Below, one piece after another: positions 12,262 through 21,225 of a DNA stretch of 64,000 nt; position 1 is the stretch's first letter; every line of letters begins with the position of its first letter. Position numbers and translations under genes: made by a program. Under the pieces are notes generated by a model. It did no database searches. It saw only the letters and a program-made list of their open reading frames with translations, and had not been told where the DNA came from. The stretch comes from Bolinopsis microptera (taxonomy: Eukaryota > Ctenophora > Tentaculata > Lobata > Bolinopsidae): NCBI RefSeq assembly GCF_026151205.1, contig NC_087072.1, forward strand, positions 10,456,169-10,520,168. Direction: 5' to 3'.

Positions 12262-12456
12262 TCAACCGACCATCACCGTTTCTATGGGAGGCTGATCGTC
12301 TTCCAACATATCCTTTATGTTGGTGGGAAGCTTTCCCAGTATAAATCTTTTATTTCTCTGGGGTTGAGTTGGTCCATTTGGACCAAAACCCGGAGGCTGA
12401 CGCTGAATCAGAGCGATCAGTCCTAGCACTAGTAGAAAACAAAATACTTTCGTCAT
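12262..12456 (-). CDS. Candidate small secreted peptide precursor (64 aa)
   Basis: The frame starts with a textbook signal peptide: MTK followed by a hydrophobic core VFCFLLVLGLIAL, then a short polar stretch. The mature part begins QPPGFGPNGP, contains a dibasic site (NKR) near residue 36 and ends in an acidic, proline-containing tail (MLEDDQPP). The context before the ATG (GCAGCA) is favourable. There is no second exon that I can prove; the stop follows directly. The order signal peptide, short spacer, KR site, peptide is that of a neuropeptide or antimicrobial precursor, but no known peptide is recognised. The PPGF string recalls kinin-type peptides; with only four residues this is not evidence of relation. 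It lies head-on upstream of the RT ORF on the same strand, which may be coincidence. Confidence 0.5.
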   Translation of the reverse strand: MTKVFCFLLVLGLIALIQRQPPGFGPNGPTQPQRNKRFILGKLPTNIKDMLEDDQPPIETVMVG

Positions 12457-12506
12457 TGCTGCGGGTCTGGTGTTTTTTTTAGATACAAATAATAGGATAC
12501 GAATAT

Positions 12507-12522
12507 GGGGGGGGGGGGGGGG
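12507..12522 (+). repeat. Poly-G tract (16 G)
   Basis: Sixteen consecutive G, just upstream of the peptide ORF on its minus-strand side. Similar tracts occur at 8447 and 24049. Confidence 0.9.
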
Positions 12523-12535
12523 CTGATCATGTTTT

Positions 12536-12607
12536 GTGTCCGTTTTTGTCCGTGCAGTACCCTATATTTTCAAGACGGACAAAATATAGGTTGGACAAAA
12601 ACAGACA
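12536..12607. repeat. Copy A of a GTCCGTTTTTGTCCGTGC end-like repeat
   Basis: GTCCGTTTTTGTCCGTGC at 12538-12555 is followed by GTACCCTAT and AAGACGGACAAAAT. The block folds on itself. A second block at 15190-15250 has the same 18-mer in direct orientation and the GTACCCTAT/GACGGAC part inverted. Together they may bound a 2.7-kb unit. Confidence 0.55.
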
Positions 12608-12696
12608 ACAAATTTATTGTTGAAACCAAATTTCATGAGACTAAATTTTTCGGCGACTAATTTTAAAGGAGACCAAACATTCAGTAGGCATATATG

Positions 12697-13310
12697 ACAT
12701 GAATATTATTGAGCTTACAATGTTTATAATTAATATAATGATATCACCCTTCCTACTGCTGAACTACTTTGTTGGGAGGAAAGACCGTTGCGAAACTACG
12801 AAGCACAAAACTGTTGAAAAGGCTGAAGGATCATATCGACATAAACTACGTCGTACCGACAGAAAGGGAAAAGTCGAAAAAGGGTGAAAAATAAACCGAA
12901 CAGCGTACTGAAGAACTTAGTGATACAGAGTCAAAGACTCTGGATCTGGTGTTATTGAAATTCCTGAGTAATGCATTGCAGCTTAATCTGTAATGCTCAG
13001 ACGGGTGCTCATGACCGAATTGATAGATAGCATTTTATTTTACAAATTATTTGTTTTATTTCTTTATTGCAACAAATCATTCAATCAACATCCTTAACGT
13101 TAAACTATAAAGTTTGACTTTATATACGAAATCGGGGGAAAACTAGCTAAACAATGGAAAAAATCAAATAAACGGAATGGAAAATGGTTTCGAAAAGTCG
13201 AAAAATGTGACATAAATTGTTGTAGACTAAAAATTTGCGAAATTTGTGACTAAAATTATGATAACCAAAATTATGGTAACCAAATTTATTGTGAACAAAA
13301 TTTGTCTGTC
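12697..13310 (+). repeat. Dispersed repeat, copy 1
   Basis: Blocks of this segment recur elsewhere: 12697-12775 matches 15897-15922 plus 16140-16195 (the latter split by a MITE). The block containing GCTCAGACGGGTGC and AGCATTTTATTT, followed by GCAACAAATCATT, matches 60838-61070 and 62925-63090 (the latter split by 1.85 kb). No coding frame. This copy serves as the uninterrupted version for both insertions. Confidence 0.65.
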
Positions 13311-13640
13311 CTAAGGTAATATATTAATTATTGGTTGAATTACAATCCTTTATTCCAAGTCCAACTGCAAGTCATGAAATGGAGGCAGACATGTGCATCT
13401 TTGATTAACATTGCTGACTATTAATGATACTCTCCGAAATTTTTTACGTAATGGACCGTTGACATTTTGCTTGAGCCTTTTTGGTAATTTTAGACCTCGT
13501 TCCTCTCCTTCTGGAGCTTGGTAAATTTGATTTATTTATGAGCTAAAACCGTTGACCGTTACATCAACCAATGAAATACGTTTCTTCTGTAATTGCGCCC
13601 GTGAATGAATAAGTTTAATATATTATGTTCCCTAACGACT

Positions 13641-13738
13641 TGTATTCAATTGCATCGATTCGTATTGGATTGTATCGAATTGTATTGGATTGTATCGAAT
13701 TGTATCGATTTGTATTTGATCGTATCGAATTGTATCAA
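13641..13738 (+). repeat. ATTGTATCGA minisatellite
   Basis: About 100 bases built from variants of TTGTATCGAATTGTATTGGA (period 10 and 20). The translated frames on both strands are repeat artefacts. Confidence 0.8.
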
Positions 13739-14745
13739 CCCTGTGGTTATCATCAAAGTGTATATTATGATCTCCGGCAAGGACAATAAAATTATTAAAT
13801 AACATCAAAAACATTATCAAGAAGAGCAAACTAGCACTGAGGGGTTGATCATCAAGAAGATATATATACGGTCTATGGAAGACTATTGTTCTTAAAATTA
13901 ACAACTGTTGCGTATTTCAGGAATTTGTCATATCATTGTTTGTCCATTAGCTGGTATGAAGAACTTTTTGAGCACGTATGTTTGTGTAAGACTGCTGCCC
14001 TCAAGTCTCCTCTGATCTGAAACTATTTAACAAGTGCCAGTTGAAACAATAAAAGATGTTGCCAATAAATCTACAGAGTATCGATTGAGATTCACAAACA
14101 AAGGGGAAAAACTGTAAAATTGTTTTGTACCCCTGTTTGAAGTGATCTGATGTTAAAGCCGGTTAATGGTCCGGTTCAATTAGTGCGATGCCAAATTCCA
14201 ATCACATACCACTAACTGTTACTCGAGGGTTGCTTTAATCAGAAGTTTGTTGTAACCGCAGGACACAGTGTAACCTATTGTATTATACACTATGTGTTTT
14301 GCAAACCCCCGACGCCACTTTTAGTCTCTGTTATACGGTAAAAATATTGATTAAGATATAAAAACTAGAAGGATTTATTCACTGAGTACTTATACTTAAA
14401 TTCATTTAAAAAAGACTCGACCTTATAACTCTGAATTGGTCCTATAGTGCAGTAATTTATAGAAGACATTGCTTGGTTACTTTGGGATTTTGACTTTTGC
14501 GATTCAAATTCAATTTCCATATCCACTACACACTATAGCACATATAGCAGATGCTCACTAGCTCTTCATCTGAGTATCGAGTTCTTGCCTAGCCTATAGT
14601 AATTAAGCGAATATTGATCTACCAAACTTTTTATTAAAATAAAGTGATTTTCATCCCTTTTTATGTTATTAAAAAATGTGCAGAATATTCTTTGTACCTA
14701 ACTGAGGATTTAAAGTTTGACTTTGAGAAAGGACCATGGTCATTA
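13739..14745. other. No gene seen
   Basis: AT-rich, unassigned. No motif or repeat that I can tie to another part of the window. Confidence 0.4.
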
Positions 14746-14753
14746 ACCGTGCT

Positions 14754-15128
14754 CAGCTAGTGGCGTAACGTTGCCTGTTGGCGCCCCAAGCCGAAAATGC
14801 GCCCCCTGTTGGTGCCCCCTCCCCTTTTGACGTTGTAGGTTTACAACCTACCAGGACGCGCGCCGAGTTGGACTCGTCGACGGTCAATATATGGAACAGA
14901 TATTTTACGAGTATCACCCGTTAACTTTTGACGCCCCTCCCTAAAATTGAACAAATTAGGTGATTTTAGAGGATACGCCGGTAAAATCTTTAAAAAGTGT
15001 GTTTCTAGAGCAAAACGTGCAGTTTTGCTAATACCTCAGTTAAGTTTTCAAAATTTTCCCACATGCAGCCACATTCACTTGATGATTTTGCGCACAGCGG
15101 GGTCAGCGGGCCCTTCGTTACGCCACTG
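14754..15128. mobile_element. 375-bp hAT-type MITE
   Basis: The right end is CGTTACGCCACTG and the left end is its complement interrupted by four extra bases (CAG-CTAG-TGGCGTAACG). The 8-bp direct repeat ACCGTGCT flanks it exactly (14746-14753, 15129-15136). An 8-bp duplication with CAG...CTG ends is diagnostic of hAT elements. The subterminal sequence is rich in GGCGCCCC, like the ends of the 28.7-kb element at 30527, so the two are family members. No coding capacity. Confidence 0.85.
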
Positions 15129-15189
15129 ACCGTGCTACCCATTTCTGCAGATAGCCTGTTACAAATTGTGGAGACAATTTAAATCAAAA

Positions 15190-15250
15190 GTTACAATTTT
15201 TGTCCGTTTTTGTCCGTGCGATTTTGTCCGTCTTCAGAAAATAGGGTACC
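15190..15250. repeat. Copy B of the GTCCGTTTTTGTCCGTGC end-like repeat
   Basis: Contains the 18-mer at 15202-15219 and the inverted GACGGAC...ATAGGGTACC block. Partner of 12536-12607. Confidence 0.55.
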
Positions 15251-15700
15251 TAAATTCACTTTTTTAGAGATTTTGGAATTGAAATTCTGGGTGAATTTCC
15301 GGAATCATTTATATCTTAAATCTATTTGACCAAAACCCATAATCATGGGTAGAGTGGACAATTTACAATTGTAATAGAATTAGATTAAGAACAACTACCA
15401 TACCCGATACAGCTAGGTACTCGGCAATAAAGATTCAATAAACTTCAGCTAATTCACTAACTACCACCCTTATCCCGAAATACTAGTCATCGACCCGAAC
15501 GCAACCCAAAAAGATTATTACAGCATGCGATCGATGTAATTTATCGAAACCTATTACAATTCGTAAGCCGTGAATGAATGAAAAAAGCGAGCGACCGATT
15601 TCATTCACGGTATCATTTTGCATTTGAAAATGGTCAATTAAATTAATATCATTTCCTTTTGTTTGGGAAACCGAAAAAGAGACACTGGCAGCGGTCCACT

Positions 15701-15860
15701 TTGACGGATGTTACTCGTTTAAATTTCTTCGTAGCACTTGCCAATTCGAGAAGAAAGCCGCGCGCGCTACTTCGGAGAAATTTAGACGAGTAACATCCGT
15801 CAACCGATGGCACGTGCTACGAAGTAGCGCGCGCCGGGCCAGATCATTAACAATGGTCAA
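15701..15860. mobile_element. MULE-like MITE, copy 1 (160 bp)
   Basis: Begins TTGACGGATGTTACTCG and ends AACAATGGTCAA; flanked by the exact 9-bp repeat CGGTCCACT (15692-15700, 15861-15869). Internally it folds: TTTAGACGAGTAACATCCGT at 15781 is the inverse of the left end. The core is unusually GC-rich (GAAGTAGCGCGCGC). A 9-bp duplication with TIRs points to the Mutator-like superfamily. Confidence 0.85.
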
Positions 15861-15924
15861 CGGTCCACTCTACCCATGATTATGGGTTTTGGTCAAATGA
15901 CATAAATATTATTGAGCTTACATT

Positions 15925-16135
15925 TGCTCTAACCAGAGCCCTCTCGCTTGCAGTAGCGCGAAACCACCGAAGGTGAAACAAGCGCGTCACGCAGTACGCG
16001 TATACTTGATTGACGATGTCAATCCGTCGAGATCGTTGCTCTGCGAAGCAAGACTGACGAAGCAAGAATGCTAGTTCGCGCGGCGCGTCGAAGCGGCGAA
16101 GTCCTCCAAGCGTATACACATGGCTATGCATGAAA
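15925..16135. mobile_element. Second MITE family, copy 1 (211 bp)
   Basis: Starts TGCTCTAACCAGAGCCC and ends ATGGCTATGCATGAAA, flanked by GCTTACATT on both sides (15916-15924, 16136-16144). The uninterrupted target is visible at 12697-12775, where ATTATTGAGCTTACA runs straight on into the AATTAATATAATGA block. That paralogous empty site proves insertion. Confidence 0.8.
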
Positions 16136-16219
16136 GCTTACATTTTTAATAATTAATATAATGACATCACCATTCCAACTGCTGAACTACTTCGACTATT
16201 ACTGCTTTTACTAATTCGC

Positions 16220-16291
16220 TTGACAGATGTTACTCGTCTAAATTTCTTAGAAGTAGCGCGCGCCGGGCAAAATCGTTATAACAATGGTCAA
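16220..16291. mobile_element. MULE-like MITE, copy 2 (72 bp)
   Basis: Short deletion derivative: TTGACAGATGTTACTCG ... AACAATGGTCAA, with the exact 9-bp duplication CTAATTCGC on both sides (16211-16219, 16292-16300). Confidence 0.85.
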
Positions 16292-16378
16292 CTAATTCGC
16301 TCTCCCAAAAATATTACGTAACTTTGGTTTAATGGTTTTGCAGCCGTTCAAAACGGTTTTATATAGAACCCAAATCCC

Positions 16379-16470
16379 AAATCCCAACCCTAACTGCTTA
16401 CCCTAACCAAAACCCCGAAGCTATCCATAACCCTAATTAGCACAACCCTAATTATATTAGCCCTAACCCG
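16379..16470. repeat. Degenerate telomere-like CCCTAA cluster
   Basis: AACCCTAA-like hexamers are scattered irregularly (CCCAACCCTAACTGC, TACCCTAACC, ATAACCCTAATT, GCCCTAACCC). The spacing is irregular, so it is not a simple array. It may be an eroded interstitial telomeric stretch. Confidence 0.4.
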
Positions 16471-16671
16471 AGCGCTAAACAATCGAATTCATGTTTTACT
16501 AGCCTGTCACGTGACCAAAACGGTTTTTTGCCCATATCTCTCCAGGGAAGCATTTTAACCCTACGTCATGCCCAGCAAACCCTTGTATCACGTTTTGACC
16601 CCACGGTCGTTTCACTATTGTCCTGACGATACAGGGGGAGTCCCGCACTTCGTGCGCGGCGGGTCATACAT

Positions 16672-16928
16672 TCACATTGACCATTGTTAATGATCTGGCC
16701 CGGCGCGCGCTACTTCGTAGAACTTGCCATCGGGCCATAACATTTCGAGAAGAAAGCGGCGCGCGCTACTTCGAAGAAATTTAGACGAGTAACATCCGTC
16801 AAATATTCACATAGCCATGTGTATACGCGTACTGCGTGACGCACTTGTTTCACAAGTTGAATATATATCCTTTGCCGCCTACGGCGGTCGCGCGCTAGTG
16901 CAAGCGAGAGGGCTCTGGTTAGAGCAAA
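16672..16928. mobile_element. Second MITE family, copy 2, carrying a nested MITE
   Basis: Inverted relative to the copy at 15925: it ends GGGCTCTGGTTAGAGCAAA. Flanks GTCATACAT (16663-16671) and GTCATACAA (16929-16937) form a 9-bp duplication with one difference. The empty target is visible near 60998 (GCGGGTCATACAACGTATG). The MULE-like MITE at 16677-16802 is inserted in it. Confidence 0.7.
16677..16802. mobile_element. MULE-like MITE, copy 3 (126 bp, inverted)
   Basis: TTGACCATTGTTAATGATC ... AGTAACATCCGTCAA, flanked by ACATTCACA and ATATTCACA (9 bp, one mismatch). Nested inside the second-family MITE at 16672-16928, so it inserted later. Confidence 0.85.
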
Positions 16929-16937
16929 GTCATACAA

Positions 16938-18550
16938 CATATGACAAGATTCTGAATTAAACCGAAAAGCTTGATTTTGGGTTGTAGCGCGATGCACTAC
17001 TGGGTCGCGCGCGCATCAAATAATGCTTCTCGCAACCACAGTAGTGTGCAAACCAACATTCGAACCACCAGCAGCTGGTGGTCAATTTCCTACGAACGCG
17101 ACTTAATTTTGGTTCAGACTGGAGTCGAGCGCTACGTTATAGCTGTATATATAGCTCGTTTCACGACGAAATCTTCATTTATTGAGTTTGTCTGTCGATT
17201 ATGTTGGAGTTTGTATTTTTAATTTTGTACTCGAATACTGTTAATTTATTTTTATTAAATAGTTGTTTTTCGTAACAGCACACTAGTACGTGATTCCTTT
17301 TGTTATTCTTACATAATTAGGAAGATTTTAAACTTCAATACTATAAATAATCAAATATTTACGAACACCGATCATCGGTATGTACCCATTATGCATTATT
17401 GGTATCGAAGTCTTATGTTGAGCTGGATATCGAAAAATTTCAAAATGTAAGGCTGTAATTTTGTACTTGTTTAGGTGTAGAACTAGGATTAACAACTTGA
17501 TTGCTAGGAGCTAGGAAGAGATTTTAGTAATGATGACCCTTTAAACTTAAACTATATCTCTAGTGCACTTCGATCGGTTTTCTTTTCAATTTTGATAAAA
17601 CCTAGTCGTGATCTTTGTTTCAGAACTTCACTAATTTATTAAGTTTTGTAGTTTATATAGACGGAACATGAGCAGATACCATTTGATTAATTATAATATA
17701 TCCGATTTGAAATATTATTCTGTCGGAGTTTGAGTTCAACATGGACACATTTATTAACATCCCGCATGAATTTGTGTCGTCTTTACAATTTTTTGCGCTG
17801 AATTTGTATGCTTATTAATACTGCCGCATGATATCAGTAGCTGCTATAAAACTAGAGTGTATAGCATGTGTATTATACGATGTTTCCCACGTAAAAATCG
17901 CAGGTTGTTTTGGTGCGGCTGGGCACTCTACTGGTGATTGACACCAGAGACTGAGAAAAACTTTGACATAATTTTCAAGTTTGATATGACCTAATAACTA
18001 CCACATTTACAGGAAGTATGGTAATACATTCTTGTCAGCTGTCTGGGCAAATCTTCTCTCGCAGAATTGGATTAAAATTTAATGTATTTTATTTCTCACT
18101 TCCAACGATGTCGCAATTATTAGGTAAAATTTGAAGTTATTTTGAGATTCAATTAATAAATTTTAGATTGCAGCTTGATATCACTTAGTATGTACATTGT
18201 ACTCGGTTGCAAGGGTAGAACTTATGAGAATACTATCATAGTATTATTGCACTATACTATTATGGGTTCATCAAAGTTCGTATCATGATTTGTCACAATT
18301 AAACCATCGAGTCACTTGAGGAAACCCGTTAAAGCTCGCAATTGGCGACGAGATAAAGTTTGTGGTACCTCTAGATGTTAAGTTAACTCTTAGGCTCCAA
18401 TCTTCCTTACTATACCTACCACTCCTTCTTCCTTGATAAGAAGTAGATCCATCTGGAACAGTGAGCTGCTTCTTCCCTTCTATCCCGTACTAGCCTACTC
18501 AGCTCTCTCCAAACCGTGAACAACTACTCCCGGTGCTAGAACTTTAACCG
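16938..18550. other. No gene supported
   Basis: A GC-richer patch at 16980-17170 ends in TGTATATATAGCTCG (17144-17158), which could be a TATA element, but no coding exon follows. The rest is AT-rich and unassigned. Confidence 0.35.
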
Positions 18551-18559
18551 CATAATTAT

Positions 18560-19050
18560 AACAGCACAAAATTCTTTCGCTTGAATCTCAGTCTGCTGTA
18601 AGACTGCTGTACCGGTAGAGTTTTTACTTGTATGATTCAGCAATCTGCTCTTTAGATGGTACCGTTACCTCCCGCCATAAGACTGTGCCGTCTTGGTGAC
18701 CTTGAGAATATCATAAGGTCCGATATATAAAAGCACTATCCAATATCGAGACCCACTCAGGATCCCAAACCACGACTCCTTTCGGTCGTCTGTACTTGCT
18801 TTTTTCCTCCCAGCATGGACTAAGTCAATGATACTGTCTTACATCGCTGGCCTTGTTCTTATAAGTGTTCACTCGGCGCTCACAAGATAACATGTTCAGA
18901 GATCTGTTGCAGAACCTTGTCGTGCCGGAATTTATATACTCCTTGACTAAGAGCTACTTTACACCTACAGCAAAAATGTGCTAAATGATACCCATCCTCT
19001 CCTCACATTACTGTACTTGCACTTACCATCCTCATCTTCGCCATAGAGGT
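18560..19050 (-). pseudogene. Decayed retroelement C-terminal module
   Basis: Minus-strand fragments in shifting frames read CRCKVALSQGVYKFRHDKVL, then WREVTVPSKEQIAESYK. These resemble a conserved tail (RYxWRHDxVL ... ELTVPxExxxxEA) that I recall downstream of reverse transcriptases in invertebrate and fish genomes. Many stops and frameshifts. The assignment is from memory of the motif only; the element type stays open. Confidence 0.42.
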
Positions 19051-19570
19051 GGTTAAGAGGGTGACGTACACAGCATCTAGCACGAATCCAATAAGTGAGT
19101 CTACAGTGCGTGTCGAAATACATTGCATGTACCCTTATATATTAATTGAGACAGAATTTTAATAAATCAACAAATTCTTAAAATTTAAAAAGGTAGAATT
19201 TAATTCTATGGCATTTATTGAAACCTGCTTTTTTAAAGTTGAGAATTGGTTTCAATTTCTAGAATATCACGATAATGTTGACTCAAAACTGTTTCAGGTA
19301 GCTATCAAGTCTCAAGATATGACATAATTTGATAGAATGTTAGTACCAACGCTATCAGTGCATTGAAGTCGAGTTCTCGATACAGGTATTATAATTAGGT
19401 TCTATCGACCGTTTTTGTAGTCTTAACTCATTTTTATTTGTTATTATACGACCAATTAAAACCTAGCAAACCAGACTTCTTTATGTGCTAAATGTTACTT
19501 TAACCTTAATAATAGCAGCATTGTGGCAGATATCCAGTTACATTTTTTCCAGCCGTATATTATAAATATA

Positions 19571-19620
19571 CAGGGTGGGCCAAAAGTCAGTGTGCAAACG
19601 TTGGCATTAATAGCTCAGTC
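19571..19620 (+). mobile_element. Possible mariner/Tc1-type terminal sequence
   Basis: TACAGGGTGGGCCAAAAGTC at 19569-19588 is like the TIR of many mariner-type elements and starts at a TA dinucleotide. No matching inverted end was found nearby, so this is at best one end. Confidence 0.35.
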
Positions 19621-19861
19621 ACTGAGTGCCCAATTGAAATAATTGGTTCTGGTATGACTTACTACCACCACTGGTTCGAGAAATTTGTCAAATCGAAACA
19701 TATTTGTGTTCATTGTTTTCAAAAGCAAAAAGAAGGTTCATTTTCGCATTTATTTGATAGTTTGGATAATCGGATCGAGCCAAATTTTATTGAATTGTGT
19801 TTAGCCATTTAAATTACGTTTGCTCTAAAAAAATGAGAGTATATATATATTACTCATGCAA

Positions 19862-19905
19862 CTAAGATAAATTGAGTATAAATACTCAATTTATCTTAGT
19901 TTAAG
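19862..19905. repeat. 20-bp-arm palindrome
   Basis: AACTAAGATAAATTGAGTAT, two bases, then its complement. Perfect hairpin; no flanking gene. Confidence 0.75.
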
Positions 19906-19920
19906 TTCCAAGTTATATAA

Positions 19921-20205
19921 CTCATTTTCTAAAGGTCTCGTAAACTTTAATCAATTACAGAGGGTGTGGCCTCTTTTTCACTGAAAAGACGCCATCAGAT
20001 TTCATTGCATTCTGGGACCAATTTTAGTGTGATTTAAAGTACCTATCCTACAAATTGGTGTTTACTGTTTCGACTTTTGTAAAATCACTGTAACAATATA
20101 ATCTGTATTCTTATAGTTTCAACCATAATAGTGAAATAGAGGGGCTGGCCAATAGCCACACCCTCTGTAATTGATTTAAGTCTACGAAACTTTCAGAAAT
20201 TTGTG
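19921..20205. mobile_element. MITE with about 50-bp inverted ends
   Basis: The inner ends are TCAATTACAGAGGGTGTGGC and its exact complement (19951-19970, 20153-20172). The similarity extends outward, less perfectly, to about 19921 and 20205. Non-coding interior. The ATTACAG/CTGTAAT boundary could be the true end of a CAGAGGG element, but I find no convincing direct duplication. Confidence 0.55.
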
Positions 20206-20389
20206 TGTAATTCGGAGATAAATTAAACAAGTTGTTATCGGCCACCATGTGTAAACGGAATGTTCTAGCAGACTGTATAATACTATAACATACATTTTCT
20301 TACACACACATAACCTAATCTCTGGAATGTTGCTATGATATCAATGGCAATGTTTTGATACTGTGTATTATCATGATTATGCCTTACAG

Positions 20390-20509
20390 GCCGATCTTCC
20401 GATGGAGTTTCGGTTGCCATGGCAACACATCAATATGATAAAGAATTTGTAAACGCAGTCACAACTCTGTCGTGTACACTGTACGGTGCGAGCGGTTATT
20501 TTATGATAG
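20390..20509 (+). CDS. Isolated candidate exon
   Basis: An acceptor (TGCCTTACAG) and a donor (GTAACA) bound 120 bases that are open in one frame: RSSDGVSVAMATHQYDKEF, then NAVTTLSCTLYGASGYFMI. Composition is protein-like. I could not connect it to a neighbour with a matching phase: the next open block at 21999 is out of phase in its better frame. It may belong to a gene with large introns. Confidence 0.3.
20413..20426. promoter_or_regulatory. Perfect palindromic X-box (RFX-type site)
   Basis: GTTGCCATGGCAAC is an exact 14-bp palindrome fitting the RFX consensus GTNRCC-RGYAAC, found upstream of ciliary genes in animals. It coincides with the candidate exon 20390-20509, where it would encode VAMAT, so either reading may be accidental. 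Confidence 0.35.
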
Positions 20510-20599
20510 GTAACATCTACTTTTTCAGCATTTGCGGGATGACCAGTTCACACGTATATTTTCGCAGACACAACTTCGCATAAAATTATATCCAATTAT

Positions 20600-21225
20600 T
20601 CTATAACCAATTATCTACACGGACTTCTGTCTAAATATGAATGAAATCGAGAAAACCAAATATTATATGTTTCATCCTGAAGTGCTGAGTTCTCAGGCAG
20701 TAAAATCATGATCCTGATAGATATCGAAGTCTCCTTAAATGATTGTCTCTGCTGCTTAATATATCTGGATTGTCGTTGGGAGGCGATGCAGATTTGTTTA
20801 CTTTTAAGGGGGAGGTTCTGCTCAGCAGGAGAAAGAGGTGATGCACATTTTGTATTTGTCTGACAGTGACATGTAGGACTTGAGCCACGTTTCCGTAAGT
20901 GCAATAAACGGTAACGAGTGGTTTTTGGATTTCTCCTGAATAAGAGCTGAGATTTTTGGCACTTCCCATATACTCGCACTTGATGCACTAGGATTCATGG
21001 ACTGGACATTTAAGACGAGGCATGAGGAATAACGGGCACGTGCAGTGTATCCTCTGAGGCGGTAGGAACTGCTGGTAGTGGTATAGTGGGAGCGCTGTTC
21101 CTGGCTGAAGAGGTGGATGTGGTCTGGGGTAGTGGTAGGGCATTTGAGTTTGAGGGAGGCTGGACCGGTGGTCGACTATTTCTGATAGGAGTCCGATCCT
21201 GGTTTGCATCGTTTCCAACAGTCTC
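20600..21225 (-). pseudogene. Non-LTR retrotransposon: proline-rich ORF1 end and endonuclease start
   Basis: Minus strand: a proline-rich frame at 21218-20988 is followed, in shifting frames, by LVLNVQSMNPSASS, then VPKISALIQEKSKNHSLPF and ALTETWLKSYM. The series LNVxSxxxK...ALTETWL is the start of an APE-type endonuclease of non-LTR elements (the TETW glutamate is catalytic). It breaks off after about 70 residues with stops. Flanking open frames in other phases are shadows. Confidence 0.65.

Noticed and set aside
12262-12456. Kinin-like identity for the secreted peptide (PPGF)
   Set aside because: Four shared residues are too few and the flanking residues differ.
13632-13904. 90-codon minus-strand frame rich in Asp/Tyr/Ile
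   Set aside because: Product of the ATTGTATCGA minisatellite.
16379-16470. True interstitial telomere array
   Set aside because: CCCTAA units are irregular and degenerate; called only telomere-like.
15880-17222. Frames of 83-95 codons on both strands
   Set aside because: They run across GC-rich MITEs and their flanks; stop-poor because of GC content, not coding.
19571-20205. Complete mariner-type element from the CAGGGTGGGCC end
   Set aside because: No inverted partner end and no transposase; only one end-like sequence.
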